Positions 1-10,075 are shown, counted from the first letter of the stretch. The stretch is 64,000 nt of DNA from Catonia carolina (GCA_035578175.1 JAQMRL010000003.1:92606469-92670468); one strand, 5' to 3'. Numbers and translations are program-made. The notes: generated by a model from the sequence alone, not told the origin.

Positions 1-24
1 ATGTGTAGATTTGTTTGTCAGTTT

Positions 25-75
25 GGAACAGGCTTAACCCTAATCCTTGATAGTAAGAAGAAGAAGAAAGTCATT
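25..75 (+). repeat. Possible 3' tail of an endonuclease/RT-type LINE
   Basis: The block contains CTAATCCTTGAT followed by GTAAGAAGAAGAAGAAAG. The same phrase, CTAATCCTTGATTGTGAGAAG, recurs at 44605-44627. A short conserved phrase running into a GAA-rich microsatellite looks like the 3' terminus of a LINE inserted upstream of this window. The body of the element would lie outside the window, so the class is inferred. Confidence 0.3.
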
Positions 76-80
76 CAAAA

Positions 81-1087
81 TTTAGAAGATTTTTAATCAT
101 AATTCTTAGAGAAGCGCCAATGTTGTTAGAAACCCTCTCATGCTTATTATGTTATTTCAAAACAAATATCACCATCACATTTACTTGTAACGTTTTTATA
201 GCGGTAACTAATTATTAAAGAAAAAAATAGTAATTTTCTTCTCTTAATCTATAGATTAATTAAAATTATATTCTCTTAGTATGCAGCCTTGGTTATTCAG
301 CTGAAAAATTACAGAGGCACTTTTCAGCTCTATTGCTCACAATAAGAAACCACTATCACTTTCATTTGATTTTTTTGTAATTTTCTGGATCAAGATTATA
401 ATTTAGGACAAAAATCGAAGGAATATTCTTCTGATTGAATATAACCTTAGAATTCATGTTAAAACTTGGCAAAATTTTCAATAATGCTCCTTTAACCACA
501 CTTTTTATTCCTTACAAATGAAGAAAACATGTTTCCCAACTGCTTTATCTGCTTTCAAAGTCTTAGTCTATAGATCAGTAAGTTTACAATTTTCAATAAT
601 GCTCTTAAAGGTTTATTGTTTTATAATATGTTGGGGTTGACCTAATTACACTTGAATTGAGTTATTAAACTCAAGGAGTCTCATGTCTTCTTCTTAGTTT
701 TTCCCTGTGGTTTAGAATTTCAATACAAAATGTCGGATAAGATATTTGTTACTCCATAAATTATAAACTTAATGAAAATTAATGACAGTCCGTTCAAAAC
801 AAATGGCTAGTTCTGCAATGAGTTTTCATGTATAAGAAACAGTTTTATCATTAAAATTCTTTTAAAAATAAACTCAAAATTTTAACTTCAAAGTTGTTTA
901 TCTTTTAACTGTAATTAAACATTTCAGACAGCCATACTCAAAACATTTCTTTACTTCGTAATCTATGAGTTGTTATTACTAGATATCTTCAGTAAATTAT
1001 TAATTATTTTCACGTTATTAATAAGGAATTAAGCCAGACCATATCAATTCAAATATAAAGTTCAAAACTACTTAAATTTTTATGTTC
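81..1087. other. AT-rich stretch, nothing recognised
   Basis: No long reading frame, tRNA-like head, LINE motif or clear terminal repeat was seen on either strand. It ends at the 5' junction of the first LINE. Confidence 0.5.
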
Positions 1088-1094
1088 AGAAATG

Positions 1095-1196
1095 AACATT
1101 ACAAGTTTCCTCACAGAGATAAAAGACCTCTTCACTCCGGTCATCACAATGATGAGTCAACTGATCGAGATGCTCTTAACCAACCATGGTAAATAA
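1095..1196 (+). pseudogene. C-terminal end of LINE ORF1 (gag-like), truncated
   Basis: About 33 residues in frame up to TAA at 1194-1196, ending ...EMLLTNHGK. It is rich in hydrophobic residues at helix-like spacing (TSFLTEIKDLF), as is the C-terminus of the intact ORF1 at 37319-38854, which also ends at its ORF2 start. The zinc-knuckle region has been lost by 5' truncation. The stop overlaps the ORF2 ATG (1186) by 11 bases in another frame, which differs from the TAATG arrangement of the full-length element. Confidence 0.6.
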
Positions 1197-3874
1197 TAGA
1201 ACAACAGCTAGTTCACTCGTCATCATGTTATGGAACGCCAATGGCATCCTTCAACACCGAAATGAAGTAGAACTATTTCTACATGAAGAGCGTATTGACA
1301 TTGCTTTGCTAACAGAAACACACCTGACTTCTCACAGTCGCTTGAATATCCAAGGATTTAACATCTACAGAACCGATCATCCAGACGATACAGGTCATGG
1401 TGGAACTGCAATATTAATACGACGAGGAATCCAACATTATTTCCATCCTATGACACCACCTAGTGAACATTTGCAAGCCACAGCCATAACACGTGGGTTT
1501 GACGTCACTACAGCTGCAATCTACTGCCCACCTCGCCCGCTGACAAATGAGGGACATTTCCAGCAATTGAGATTCTGATCCAGGCGATTGCTTCATTGCA
1601 GGAGGAGATTTCAACGCCAAACATCCAGCCTCAGGCTTACGTCTTACAACATCAAGAGGTCGAGCCCTTCACAAAGTTATTTGTGATGGCCAGTTACAAG
1701 TACATTCTCCAGGTACACCAACCTATTGGCCCGCTGCTAGAAACCGTCAACCTGATCTGCTCGATTTTCTTTTCTCCAAAGGAATGCGAAACTACCACCT
1801 TGCAACTACAGCTACAAATGATCTCTCCTCTGACCACTCGGTTGTAATCACTACGCTGAGCACTGAACCGGTGCTGATCCCACCAAAACCAACTTTAAAT
1901 CTTGGACGAATGAACTGGGACTCATTCAAAGAAAAAATTGAGAACAACCTAACGCAAAACATACCACTTAAACCGAATGACGATCATGACAAGGCTGTGC
2001 AACATTTTACGACCGAAGTACAGAAAGCTGCCTGAGAATCATCTGCACCCATTAAACGTTACCCTACCACTCAAGATGTTCCGCAGTATGTTAGACGCCT
2101 GATACGAGAGAAAAGGCAAGCTAGACACAGGTGGCAAAATTCTCGTCTACCAGACGATAAAAAATATCTCAATAGACTCGCCAACCGTCTGAAGAAAGAA
2201 TTAGCCAGATTAAAAGCAGAGCATTTTGAGACTTTTTTAACATCGATGAATGAAAGCACAGACTCACTATGGCGGACATCTAAGAAGCTTTTACAACACC
2301 GAAGTGTTTCTTTGCCACTGAGAAATCCAGATGATACTTGGGCGAAAACGGAAAACGAGAAAGCTACTCTCTTTGCGACTCATCTAACCAGTATATTCAA
2401 ACCACACGAAGATGTGCAGGACGTGAATTTTATACAAACCGTCGATGAAGAACTTCAGTCACCTCTCCAGCTTTCACTGCCTCCACAACCATTTACGATC
2501 GATGATGTCGAAAAGGCAGTACAACGGCTGCCAAAGAGAAAATCGCCGGGATTTGATCTCATTACATCTGAGATACTGCAACACCTACCGAGAAACGGCT
2601 TACGCTTTTTACTACTGTTATTCAATGCAGTCCTTCGTGTGGCGTATGTTCCTGGACAATGAAAATTTTCCGTTGTTAAGCTTTTCTTGAAGCCCGGAAA
2701 GCCGTATTACCTACCTTCATCCTACCGTCCTATCAGTCTCCTTCCAACGACAGGAAAATTATTCGAACGCCTCTTACTACCACGCTTGCAGATACAATGT
2801 GAAAACGCCAACATTATTCCACCTCATCAATTTGGATTTCGGGCGCTGCATTCGACGTCACAACAACTGCACCGAGTTGTGTACTTCATTTCAGAGGGTC
2901 TAGAAAGGAAAGAGTATGTCACTGGCATTTTCTTGGATATCAGCTCCGCGTTCGATAAAGTATGGCATGATGGACTACTATTTAAATTGAAAAGTGTTTT
3001 AAGTGACTCGTACTATTTGGTTGTAAAATCATTTTTAGAGCATAGATTCTTTGAAGTCCAGCACGGTACTGCTTACTCTGAGCTGCACAAAATTAACGCC
3101 GGAGTACCCCAAGGGGCAATACTATCCCCATTTTTATATATCGTATTTGCATCGGATATGCCTATTTTGGACACATCGGTAACCGCGACGTATGCTGACG
3201 ACACAGCAATTCTTGTACGGTAAAAGGGCGCGGATGAGGCTTCCAGGTTAGTACAGCGACACCTTTTATTAATACAGGACTGGCTTACCCGTTGGCGTAT
3301 TAAGGTGAACCCAGTTAAGTCAACACAGGTTACGTTTACCTTACGACGTCAAACTTGTCCACCTGTGATGCTGAATAACGTTCATATCCCCCAAGACAGA
3401 GTGGTGCGGTATCTTGGTTTATGGCTTGACAGACATCTAACTTGGAAGCATCATCTGCGTACTAAACGTTTAGAACTTAACCGCCGCCAGAAGCTACTCT
3501 ACTGCTTAATTAACCCTCGATCAAAATTGAACCTCCGCTCCAAAATTTTATTATACAAAACCCTTTTGAGACCAATCTGGACTTATGGTGTCCAGCTATT
3601 TGGAGTAGCGGCAGAGAGTAATTTAAAGTCAATCCAGGCCTTTCAATCAAAATTCTTAAGACTTGCTTCTGGCGCTCCTTTTTATGTAAGCAGTAAAACC
3701 CTCCACGACGATTTCAAAATTCCGACAGTGAAGGAGCTAACCGCGTCCTTGTATAGTAAATTTCACGAACGACTAGACGTCCATCCAAACCAACTAGCCC
3801 GTGATCTAGCTACAAGGAACTTTCCACCTGTGCGACGTCTAAGGCGAAAATGGAGTAGAGACCTCTTGGTCTAA
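1186..3874 (+). pseudogene. Jockey ORF2 (endonuclease + reverse transcriptase), broken
   Basis: In its intact form this protein nicks target DNA with an apurinic/apyrimidinic-type endonuclease and primes reverse transcription of the LINE RNA. The endonuclease part shows MLWNANG near 1210, LLTETH near 1305, GGDFNAKH near 1601 and SDHSVV near 1833. The RT part shows KSPGFD near 2545, SYRPISLLP near 2720, QFGFR near 2827, FLDISSAFDKVWHD near 2931, AGVPQGAILSPFLY near 3100, YADDTA near 3190 and YLGLWLDRHLTWK near 3410. A single frameshift lies around 1555-1580. In-frame stops occur at 2033 (TGA), 2660 (TGA, probably a lost Trp) and 3221 (TAA). The start at 1186 is homologous in sequence (MV..) to the ORF2 start of the intact element. 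It cannot be functional as it stands. Confidence 0.85.
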
Positions 3875-4034
3875 ATAACGGATAATACCCATAGTTACAA
3901 CTGGAGAATGTGCCACTGGGTACCTCTTCTCCTTAATGCGAAACTCCTCACCACCATTTAAATATCATTTACGGAAATTGTGCAGCTCAATGTACAGTAC
4001 CGTAATAAAAATTCAAGACAAAAAAAAAGAAATG

Positions 4035-4535
4035 TATATGAGTCATGGGATACTTGTACATGAATCTTGTTTTTGTTAGAGCAATTTCATACTCTTCTTT
4101 ACAAAATAAAAATACAATCCAATTTCTGCAATGACAATTTGCATTAAATTACTGTAAGTTTTAAGAAATATGAATATTGTTTTCTACTCTTGTACTCTTA
4201 GACAAAGAAATTTTATTCTCTAATCTTATAAAGAGAAAGAATAACTTGAATTTCTTCAATTAAATATTATCAATCACCCTTTTAACCATTTTAACCAGCC
4301 TATTTAAACGTGCAGTAAATTTCCACATATAATCCTACTATATTTTCGGTTGGTTTAAAGAAGAACAAGAAATAGATATAAGAAATTATATCAAAATTAA
4401 ATAAAATGGTAGAATTTTCTATGAAATGCCTCAACAGAAAACCAAATTGGGTATGTCATAACTTACTTTATAAGTAGAATTACGCACATCAACATCAGAA
4501 AATATAAACGAAACAATTGAAACAAATTTTTTCAA
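4035..4535. other. AT-rich stretch, nothing recognised
   Basis: Low-complexity AT-rich DNA between the LINE tail and the next SINE fragment. No supported feature. Confidence 0.45.
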
Positions 4536-4665
4536 TTGGGTACCGGGTCGATTCCCAGACAGATCCGGCATTTCTCGTCTGTAAATCTTCTCATATCATT
4601 ACCTACGTACCAGCCCAAGGCTTTTTTCGGCATCATTACTCAATAAAAAAAAACAAAGTAAATAA
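4536..4665 (+). repeat. SINE fragment, tRNA box-B type head
   Basis: Begins with GGGTACCGGGTCGATTCCCAG, which contains a good polymerase III box B (GGTCGATTCCC). A ~90-bp body and an A-rich end near 4646-4660 follow. The box A half of the tRNA-like head is missing. The phrase GGTACCGGGTTCGATTC also appears in the fuller SINE at 29557-29734. Likely a 5'-truncated SINE. Confidence 0.5.
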
Positions 4666-4928
4666 AGTATGTATAAAATACCTTTTAAGAACGTGCTGTC
4701 ATTTGTATTTTCAGTCCCTATTTATAAGTAGGCCTACATATTTATAGGGCAAGTGACAGAAAAAGTACCTTCTTAAAAAATTAAATTAATTAATTTCAGT
4801 TTTTATTAAATAATTTTATAGAATCTGATAAGATGAAACGGCCAAAACATGTAAATTTGGGCAAATAAAGTAATAGGTGAATAATAACTGGAAGCAGAAG
4901 TAAAAAGATTGGCAAAATTTTATAGTAT

Positions 4929-5828
4929 TGTGGCACTTATCTCTAAGGTCCGTTTTGGGATCTGGGTAAATTAAATAATTAACTCACTAAAGTTTAAAAA
5001 CACCTACAAGTATTTATTACAACTAAGAATAATTACAATTAAATAAGTGACCAAAATCTATAAATATATTACAATTAAATTACTTAATAAACAACAAACT
5101 AATCATAATTAACAAATACAATAAATAAAACTTAACAACTCGTAATTTACATAAATGCTACTTACAAATGATACAGAAATTACGTTTAAGTTAAACAAAA
5201 GGCAATAACGTTGATCTTTTTCTGACGTACCTAACTGTTAAGCACTACACAATTTGCTCACTTAAACACAGACAAATCGAGACTGACTGACTAAATAACT
5301 CGTATCTGTTATATAGGTGGGCTAAGGGAGAGTTCGAAAAAAGACAGAGACTTTCGATATAATAATAAAATACAAAGTCCTTCTGATGACTTCTGAATAA
5401 ATCTTAATAACAGTAAATAAATTAGGATTAAATAGAAGGTGTTACAAAAAGGCCTATTAGCTAAATAGGTACCCGATATTCGACTCTTTTACAATACATG
5501 TACAACAATAACTACCTATACAATAAAAGACCATTACATTTCACATAATGTTTCTAACTATTTCTCGGAAAATCCTATTTACTACCCTTATTATTTACAA
5601 TAACATTTTTAAACTCTCGGTCTTTCTCGAACACTCCTTCATTTCGATATTGTTACGGTATTTTAAAATCTGGTTTGATCACAACCTACGGAATGTATCT
5701 GAATATCTATTTGTAGAGATATCATAATAAATACAAAAAGATGTATACAGTTTAACTTTAAAAATTTGTTTATTAAGAACAGATTATTTACAACAATTCC
5801 ACTGTAAGACAGATAAAATTAAGTTACA
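4929..5828 (-). mobile_element. Candidate 900-bp solo LTR
   Basis: The segment begins TGTGGCAC and ends AGTTACA, giving TG...CA termini. The 7-bp sequence ATAGTAT occurs immediately on both sides (4922-4928 and 5829-5835). Read on the minus strand it has a TATATAA box followed about 27 nt later by TCAGTCAGTC, and an AATAAA-type signal (TGTAATAAATAC) near 5015. This is an LTR-like order of promoter then polyadenylation signal. LTR integrases normally make 4-6 bp duplications, so the 7-bp match is odd. No internal coding region is attached. Confidence 0.4.
5281..5317 (-). promoter_or_regulatory. Core promoter: TATA box plus arthropod-type initiator
   Basis: On the minus strand CCTATATAA (5317-5309) is followed by TCAGTCAGTC (5290-5281). 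The spacing of about 27 nt is what RNA polymerase II TATA/Inr promoters use. It sits inside the LTR-like segment, so it most likely belongs to a mobile element rather than a host gene. Confidence 0.4.
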
Positions 5829-5835
5829 ATAGTAT

Positions 5836-6353
5836 TTTAATTTTATGTCATGATAATCAGTGTTTGGTTAAATAATAATTTTGATTTTACTTGGTTTAAT
5901 AATAAGTATTAAATATTTAATTTTGCAAGTCACTTATGAATCATGTTTTAAATCACATGTTAAATCTAACAAAAACGGCCATTCTTTCCTCAACTTAGTA
6001 TTTTTTATTTTATCATTTTCTATGGTACGAATAATTATGTGATAGAGAAAAAACTTGTAAAAGTAACATCATTTTAAGATTTGGATTGTAAAGGAAGTGA
6101 GTAAATAGATAAGCGTAGGTAGGTAAATATAAAAATTATTAGAACTCCCAAGCACTAGTGGGTGAAAAATGAATGTGTAACTATTAGGTTAATACCATCA
6201 TTTATTTTCTACTGTATGTGTGGGTTTATCTATTTTAATAGGTGTGACAAAGGTGAAATTTTGATGTTTAAAGAATATACTTACGATTATTGACTTACTC
6301 CTTCATCTTTTCTCTTTTGTTTCAAAACAATGCACAGAAACATTACTCCTAAA
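5836..6353. other. AT-rich stretch, nothing recognised
   Basis: No open frame or repeat terminus was seen. It ends at the target-site duplication of the LTR element. Confidence 0.45.
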
Positions 6354-6357
6354 CTGA

Positions 6358-6713
6358 TGTGACGCCTCAAAATCATTAATAGCTGGCTTTGTTTATGTGT
6401 TGGTCTGAAGTAAATGTAAATAGACCCAGCTGGTGGAAATAGAATAATAAAAAATAATTAAATTTAAAAAAAAGAGATATAAACAAAATGGGGTTGCTAG
6501 GTGGCTAGTAGGTTGTAAAACAGAACTGTAAGATTAATTGATGGAGGTTGGAGATCATAAAGGGACGGTACGTAATCTTGTACGCCTAACTAAATAGGAA
6601 ATATTTTAATAATTGGGACAGAAAATGAATTAATATGATTGGAAATATAAGAATACTGTTGTTTTTAAAGTAAAATGACGATTAGTTTAATGAGAAATAT
6701 TTGTTTTATTTCA
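6358..6713 (+). repeat. 5' LTR (356 bp)
   Basis: Starts TGTGACGCCTC and ends TTTTATTTCA. It aligns over its full length with the 3' LTR once the nested insertion is removed. The target-site duplication CTGA lies just upstream. Confidence 0.85.
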
Positions 6714-6717
6714 AATT

Positions 6718-6735
6718 TGGCAACCCGATTGTGGG
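6718..6735 (+). promoter_or_regulatory. Primer-binding-site-like motif after the 5' LTR
   Basis: TGGCAACCCGATTGTGGG begins four bases after the LTR end. The leading TGG would pair with a tRNA 3' CCA, as in retrotransposon primer-binding sites. I did not identify the tRNA. Confidence 0.55.
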
Positions 6736-6773
6736 GAAGGATTCATCGACTTTGGAGGAATCATATGAAGTAA

Positions 6774-7439
6774 TTGGGAATGGATAATAACAAAAATAAT
6801 AATGATAATAATAATACTATATCGACAAACATGTTACAACAACTCATGTTGTTGGTTACTAAAATAGATAAACAGCGAAAAGAACAGGCACAAGAGATTA
6901 AAAATTTAATAAAACAACAGGCTGAAGAGAATAAAAATTTAATAAAACAACAGGCTGAAGAGAATAGAAATTTAATAGAAAATTTAATCAATAAAGTGGA
7001 TAAATTAACAATAGACATGGTAAATAATGTTGAAGTAGAAACAAGGGAAAGTATATTAAAACAGGATAATGTAAAAATAATAGAGAATGTAAGAAAAAGT
7101 CTAGAAGGTGTTAACAAAAATATTAAACCAATACAAAAAGGAGTACCAAATATTGTAACAGATAGTAATGACAATAAGAATAATGATAAAAATGTGAGAG
7201 GAAAACAAATATTTGAGGTTATATCAACAAAAAATATGAACAAACAAATTGAAGGTTCAGATCAGTATAAATCCATAAATATTACATTAAATGATCGAAT
7301 AAACAAAGAAAGAAATGATGAATTAGATAGAGCGAACTTATCAAATAAATCTTCAGAGCATAATATAGATAAACCAATAAAAGAAAACGTAGATTTAGGA
7401 GTCGTTGAATTGATTGAAGACCAAAACAAGAAAAAGTGA
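6774..7439 (+). CDS. Coiled-coil gag-N-terminus-like protein, 221 aa
   Basis: A single open frame starts 60 bases after the 5' LTR and ends in TGA at 7437-7439. Residues ~1-15 are Asn/Asp-rich. Residues ~20-75 form a strong predicted coiled coil (LLVTKIDKQRKEQ, then an exact 11-residue repeat KNLIKQQAEEN). The rest is hydrophilic, Lys/Asn/Asp-rich and probably disordered. There is no zinc knuckle, capsid fold, protease or RT. Position and composition resemble the N-terminal coiled coil of insect gypsy-type Gag proteins; this is inference from memory of the family, not a search. It could help package its RNA into a partner element's particle, or be a leftover of a deletion. An alternative ATG at 6780 would give a product two residues shorter. 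Open status after ~4% LTR divergence is only weak evidence for selection. Confidence 0.55.
   Translation: MGMDNNKNNNDNNNTISTNMLQQLMLLVTKIDKQRKEQAQEIKNLIKQQAEENKNLIKQQAEENRNLIENLINKVDKLTIDMVNNVEVETRESILKQDNVKIIENVRKSLEGVNKNIKPIQKGVPNIVTDSNDNKNNDKNVRGKQIFEVISTKNMNKQIEGSDQYKSINITLNDRINKERNDELDRANLSNKSSEHNIDKPIKENVDLGVVELIEDQNKKK
6900..6965 (+). repeat. Two perfect 33-bp tandem copies within the coiled-coil ORF
   Basis: The unit at 6900-6932 is repeated exactly at 6933-6965 and starts again, imperfectly, at 6966. Each encodes KNLIKQQAEEN, an 11-residue (hendecad) step that keeps the coiled-coil register and the reading frame. Confidence 0.9.
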
Positions 7440-7450
7440 TTTCACAGGTT

Positions 7451-7639
7451 ATGAACAAATTAATCTATGAAAGTATGAATGTTGTAAATAAATGTGTTAA
7501 ACAAAATAACTGGAAACCGAATATAGCTATATATACTAATCACAATAAATGTGAAAAAGAAATAATTGTACATTATGTTGTTATTTGTGTTTTGTTGTGT
7601 TATGTTTATATGGGTAGTAAATATTGTAAGGCTGTTTAG
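7451..7639 (+). CDS. Small ORF with one putative membrane segment, 62 aa
   Basis: The ATG at 7451 lies 12 bases after the stop of the coiled-coil ORF, in another frame; it ends TAG at 7637-7639. The C-terminal third carries a hydrophobic stretch (IVHYVVICVLLCYVYMG) and then a short tail, GSKYCKAV. A lone transmembrane helix plus short tail just before the polypurine tract is where the C-terminus of an envelope-like gene would lie in an env-bearing gypsy element. A deletion joining gag 5' to env 3' sequence would explain the pair, but this is speculative. It could equally be a chance open frame in AT-rich DNA. Confidence 0.3.
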   Translation: MNKLIYESMNVVNKCVKQNNWKPNIAIYTNHNKCEKEIIVHYVVICVLLCYVYMGSKYCKAV

Positions 7640-7749
7640 CAACTTATATTTCGAACATTTCAGCCAAGTTTCATTATATTTAAATTTATCAAACAAATTC
7701 AAAATTCAAATTATAATTTTCGTTAAATTTTTCTTTGTTTTCAAAATTT

Positions 7750-7762
7750 AAATGGGAGGTAA
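7750..7762 (+). promoter_or_regulatory. Polypurine-tract-like motif before the 3' LTR
   Basis: AAATGGGAGGTAA lies immediately upstream of the 3' LTR start (TGTGACG at 7765). This is the expected place of the plus-strand primer. It is slightly interrupted by T residues. Confidence 0.5.
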
Positions 7763-8064
7763 TTTGTGACGACTCAAAATCATTAAAAGCTGGCTTTGTT
7801 TATGTGTTGGTCTGAAGTAAATGTAAATAGACCCAGCGGGTGGAAATAGAATAATAAAAAAATAATTTAATTTTAAAAAAGGAGATATAAACAAAATGGG
7901 GTTGCTAGGTGGCTAGTAGGTTGTAAAACAGAACTGTAAGATTAATTAGTGGAGGTTGGAGATCATAAAGGGACGGTACGTAATCTTGTACGCATAATTA
8001 AATAGGAAATATTTTACTAATTGGGAGAGAAAATGAATTAATATGATTGGAAATATAAGAATAC

Positions 8065-9517
8065 TGTAATATTATGGGATTGAACAGAGTTATTTTACTA
8101 ATTAGTGTATTTTCATTTAAAATAATTTTATTTCTAATAGCGTATTTTTAATTGTTAAATAATGTGTAATCATGTAATGTAATAATCTAATAGTGTAATA
8201 TTGTAGGATTAAAAAGAATTATATACGATAAACGTATTCCAAGAAATGTGTAGCGAGTAGGCTGGAATGTGCCGCGTCAGCTGAGCCGGGTGCCACTGGT
8301 ATAGTAGAGCGGACGTGGGGTAGAGCGCGGGGAGACTAGTCAGTCGTCAGTTGAGACTCGATGCGAGAGGTGACCGAGTGAGCTACGCGCGTCTTTATAG
8401 GACAGGCACACACGAGCGACAACGTATGACCACTCTGTATGGGCGGTCGTCGTTGTAGAACGTGGGTTACTAATGGTGAATGACTGTTGGCGGTTACCAG
8501 TGAACCTTCAGGACGTGCCGATGGTATAGTGAGGCGGTGTAGCCTTCGATTAAAACCGTATCGGTAGTGGCTGAGTTAATCGTGTGCGCTAGTGTGACCC
8601 CGGTCTTGCCCATTCGTTGGAGTTTGTGAACTGCGTTTGGGCCCGATTAATTCCTTCTAAGCACAACGGCCCCGATAGTTTCGAGTGAGAACGATGGCGG
8701 GGAACGGAGGGATGACGATATTGGCCTGGTTATGTAAGTACCCCATCTGTACTAGTATACTAAGTGTAGCAAGTCTACCGTCCCGTATCATGCAAGTGGC
8801 ACTCGGCGTAGCTAGACCGACAGAAAGCGATTTGCATTAGTTATAGCGTATACAAGTAGGTTCATCCTACATCTAGATGTGATCAGTCAGTAGGTTTAGT
8901 GGATTTCATGTGTTGCTTATTTATATTATCGGTTATTGATTTTATGTTCATGTTATGTTAATCATTGTTCTTGTGAGAATTTATTATTTAATTTTAATTT
9001 ACCATGAACAGTATCTGGTGCCTATTCAGTGGATAAACAATACGATCTAGAACGATTGAAGCAAATCGCATATTAGGTTTAGTGGATTTCATGTATTGCT
9101 TATTTAGATTATTGGTTATTGATTTTATGTACATGCTATGTCAACCATTGTCCTTCCGAGAATTTATTATTTAATTTTTACATGACTATAAACAGTGTCT
9201 GGTGCCTATTCAGTTGATGAACAATACGGTCTAGAACGATTGTAGCAAATTGCATATTAAGATTAGTTTAGTTATTATGATATGGTTAATTTAAACAGTT
9301 TATTGGGATTATGGTTATCGTTCTACTACTCAAGAACCTTAAGGACAACGGTCTTATTTTGTTTGAACCTTATGGATTTATAAATGTATTGTAGTTTTGA
9401 TAGCGATCAGAAGAGGTAACTTTAGAATAAGATATTATTGTTGAATAAACATAGTCAAAATAAACTGAAGGTTTTTCATTGCTGTGAGTCAACCTGCCCC
9501 CACCCCGTCCGGTTACA
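8065..9517 (+). mobile_element. Solo LTR, 1453 bp, inserted in the 3' LTR above
   Basis: The empty site is known exactly from the intact 5' LTR (AAGAATACTGTTG). The insert starts TGTAATATTATG, ends GTCCGGTTACA, and is flanked by the 4-bp duplication ATAC. Terminal TGTAA/TTACA are inverted. Position ~8230-8720 is GC- and CpG-rich against an AT-rich background, with TCAGTCGTCAGTT near 8339 as an initiator candidate. An AATAAA signal lies near 9444, consistent with plus orientation (U3, R, U5). No coding sequence was found, so recombination between two LTRs presumably removed the interior. It belongs to a different LTR family from its host element. Confidence 0.8.
8893..9258 (+). repeat. Tandem duplication (~180 bp) inside the solo LTR
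   Basis: Two adjacent diverged copies start TAGGTTTAGTGGATTTCATG at about 8890 and 9075. Each continues through CTGGTGCCTATTCAG and ACAATACG.TCTAGAACGATTG to GCATATTA. Differences are scattered substitutions and small indels. Confidence 0.85.
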
Positions 9518-9984
9518 ATACTGTTGTTTTTAAAGTAAAATGACGATTAGTTTAATGAGAAATATTTGTTATATTTCACTGAAATTTTGCAGTTGAAAAT
9601 ATGTGATAGTTTATACATTAACATGTGCGTTTGTGTGCCGTGCGTAAGCCAGTTTGTAAGTAGTGAGAATGCTTCAGTGACCCACACATCTCATTGTGAA
9701 CATCTCGATTATCTAAAATCCCTTTAACTCCGTTCTCTGTCTTTATCTCTATCAATTTATCTTTTGCCTTTCTTGGTTTGCTGCACCACTTGGTTCCAAA
9801 TTGTAAATTACTGTTGCTCCGCCGTTTCATCTGATGACCCTTCCAACTTCCTTTTGTCAAATACTGGTTCATTTAAAATAAACCTAATACCGTATCTGTT
9901 ATTTCACTATACGAGTGCAGAAAATATCAGTCAACTTATGTTTATTAATGCATTGAGAGAAAATTAATCTTTTTTAACCACCTG

Positions 9985-10075
9985 ATCAAATATGTACTAA
10001 AACCCAATTAATCCGGGGATTAATGGGGCTCTTGGTTGTCCGGATTACCTAAAGTCAGGATTAACATGAGTATTT
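9985..10075. repeat. Possible pogo/Tigger-like terminal fragment
   Basis: Contains ATTAATCCGGGGATTAATGG, GTTGTCCGGATTACC and AGTCAGGATTAAC. Such ATCCGGATTA-rich phrases are characteristic of Tigger/pogo terminal inverted repeats as I remember them. No transposase or matching opposite end was found nearby, so this is tentative. The preceding stretch 9583-9984 holds nothing I can name. Confidence 0.3.

Larger units (their letters stand above)
1095..4027 (+). mobile_element. 5'-truncated, decayed Jockey-clade LINE
   Basis: A 2.9-kb non-LTR retrotransposon copy. It starts inside the C-terminus of ORF1, runs through a near-complete ORF2 (endonuclease then reverse transcriptase), and ends after a ~150-bp 3' UTR in an A-rich tail (about 4018-4027). 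A 7-bp candidate target-site duplication, AGAAATG, sits at 1088-1094 and 4028-4034; it is short and one end overlaps an A-run, so it is only suggestive. The ORF2 stops and frameshift show the copy is dead. The family differs from the full-length element at 34426-39086, because its ORF2 ends in an RRLRRKWSRDLLV-type tail. Confidence 0.85.
6358..9578 (+). mobile_element. Non-autonomous LTR retrotransposon with nested solo LTR
   Basis: Two direct LTRs (6358-6713; 7765-8064 plus 9522-9578) flank a 1051-bp interior. Both LTRs start TGTGACG and end ATTTCA, and the whole element is bounded by CTGA at 6354-6357 and 9579-9582, a 4-bp target-site duplication typical of Ty3/gypsy-type integrases. A primer-binding-site-like motif follows the 5' LTR and a purine-rich tract precedes the 3' LTR. 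No protease, RT, RNase H or integrase is present, so mobilisation would need a partner element. By eye the LTRs differ at roughly 14 of ~357 positions (about 4%), so the insertion is not very recent. The interior holds two small open frames. Confidence 0.85.
7765..9578 (+). repeat. 3' LTR, split by a nested solo LTR
   Basis: The first 300 bp (7765-8064) and the last 57 bp (9522-9578) together match the 356-bp 5' LTR. The intervening 1453 bp (8065-9517) is the later insertion, and ATAC (8061-8064, 9518-9521) is its duplicated target. Confidence 0.85.

Noticed and set aside
7436..7639. Start of the small membrane-segment ORF at a GTG immediately overlapping the upstream TGA
   Set aside because: GTG initiation is not expected in a eukaryotic element; the first ATG is at 7451.
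9618..9872. 84-codon minus-strand frame with KAKDKLIEIKTENGVKG
   Set aside because: Vaguely LINE-like wording but no diagnostic motif; not enough to call a gene or relic.
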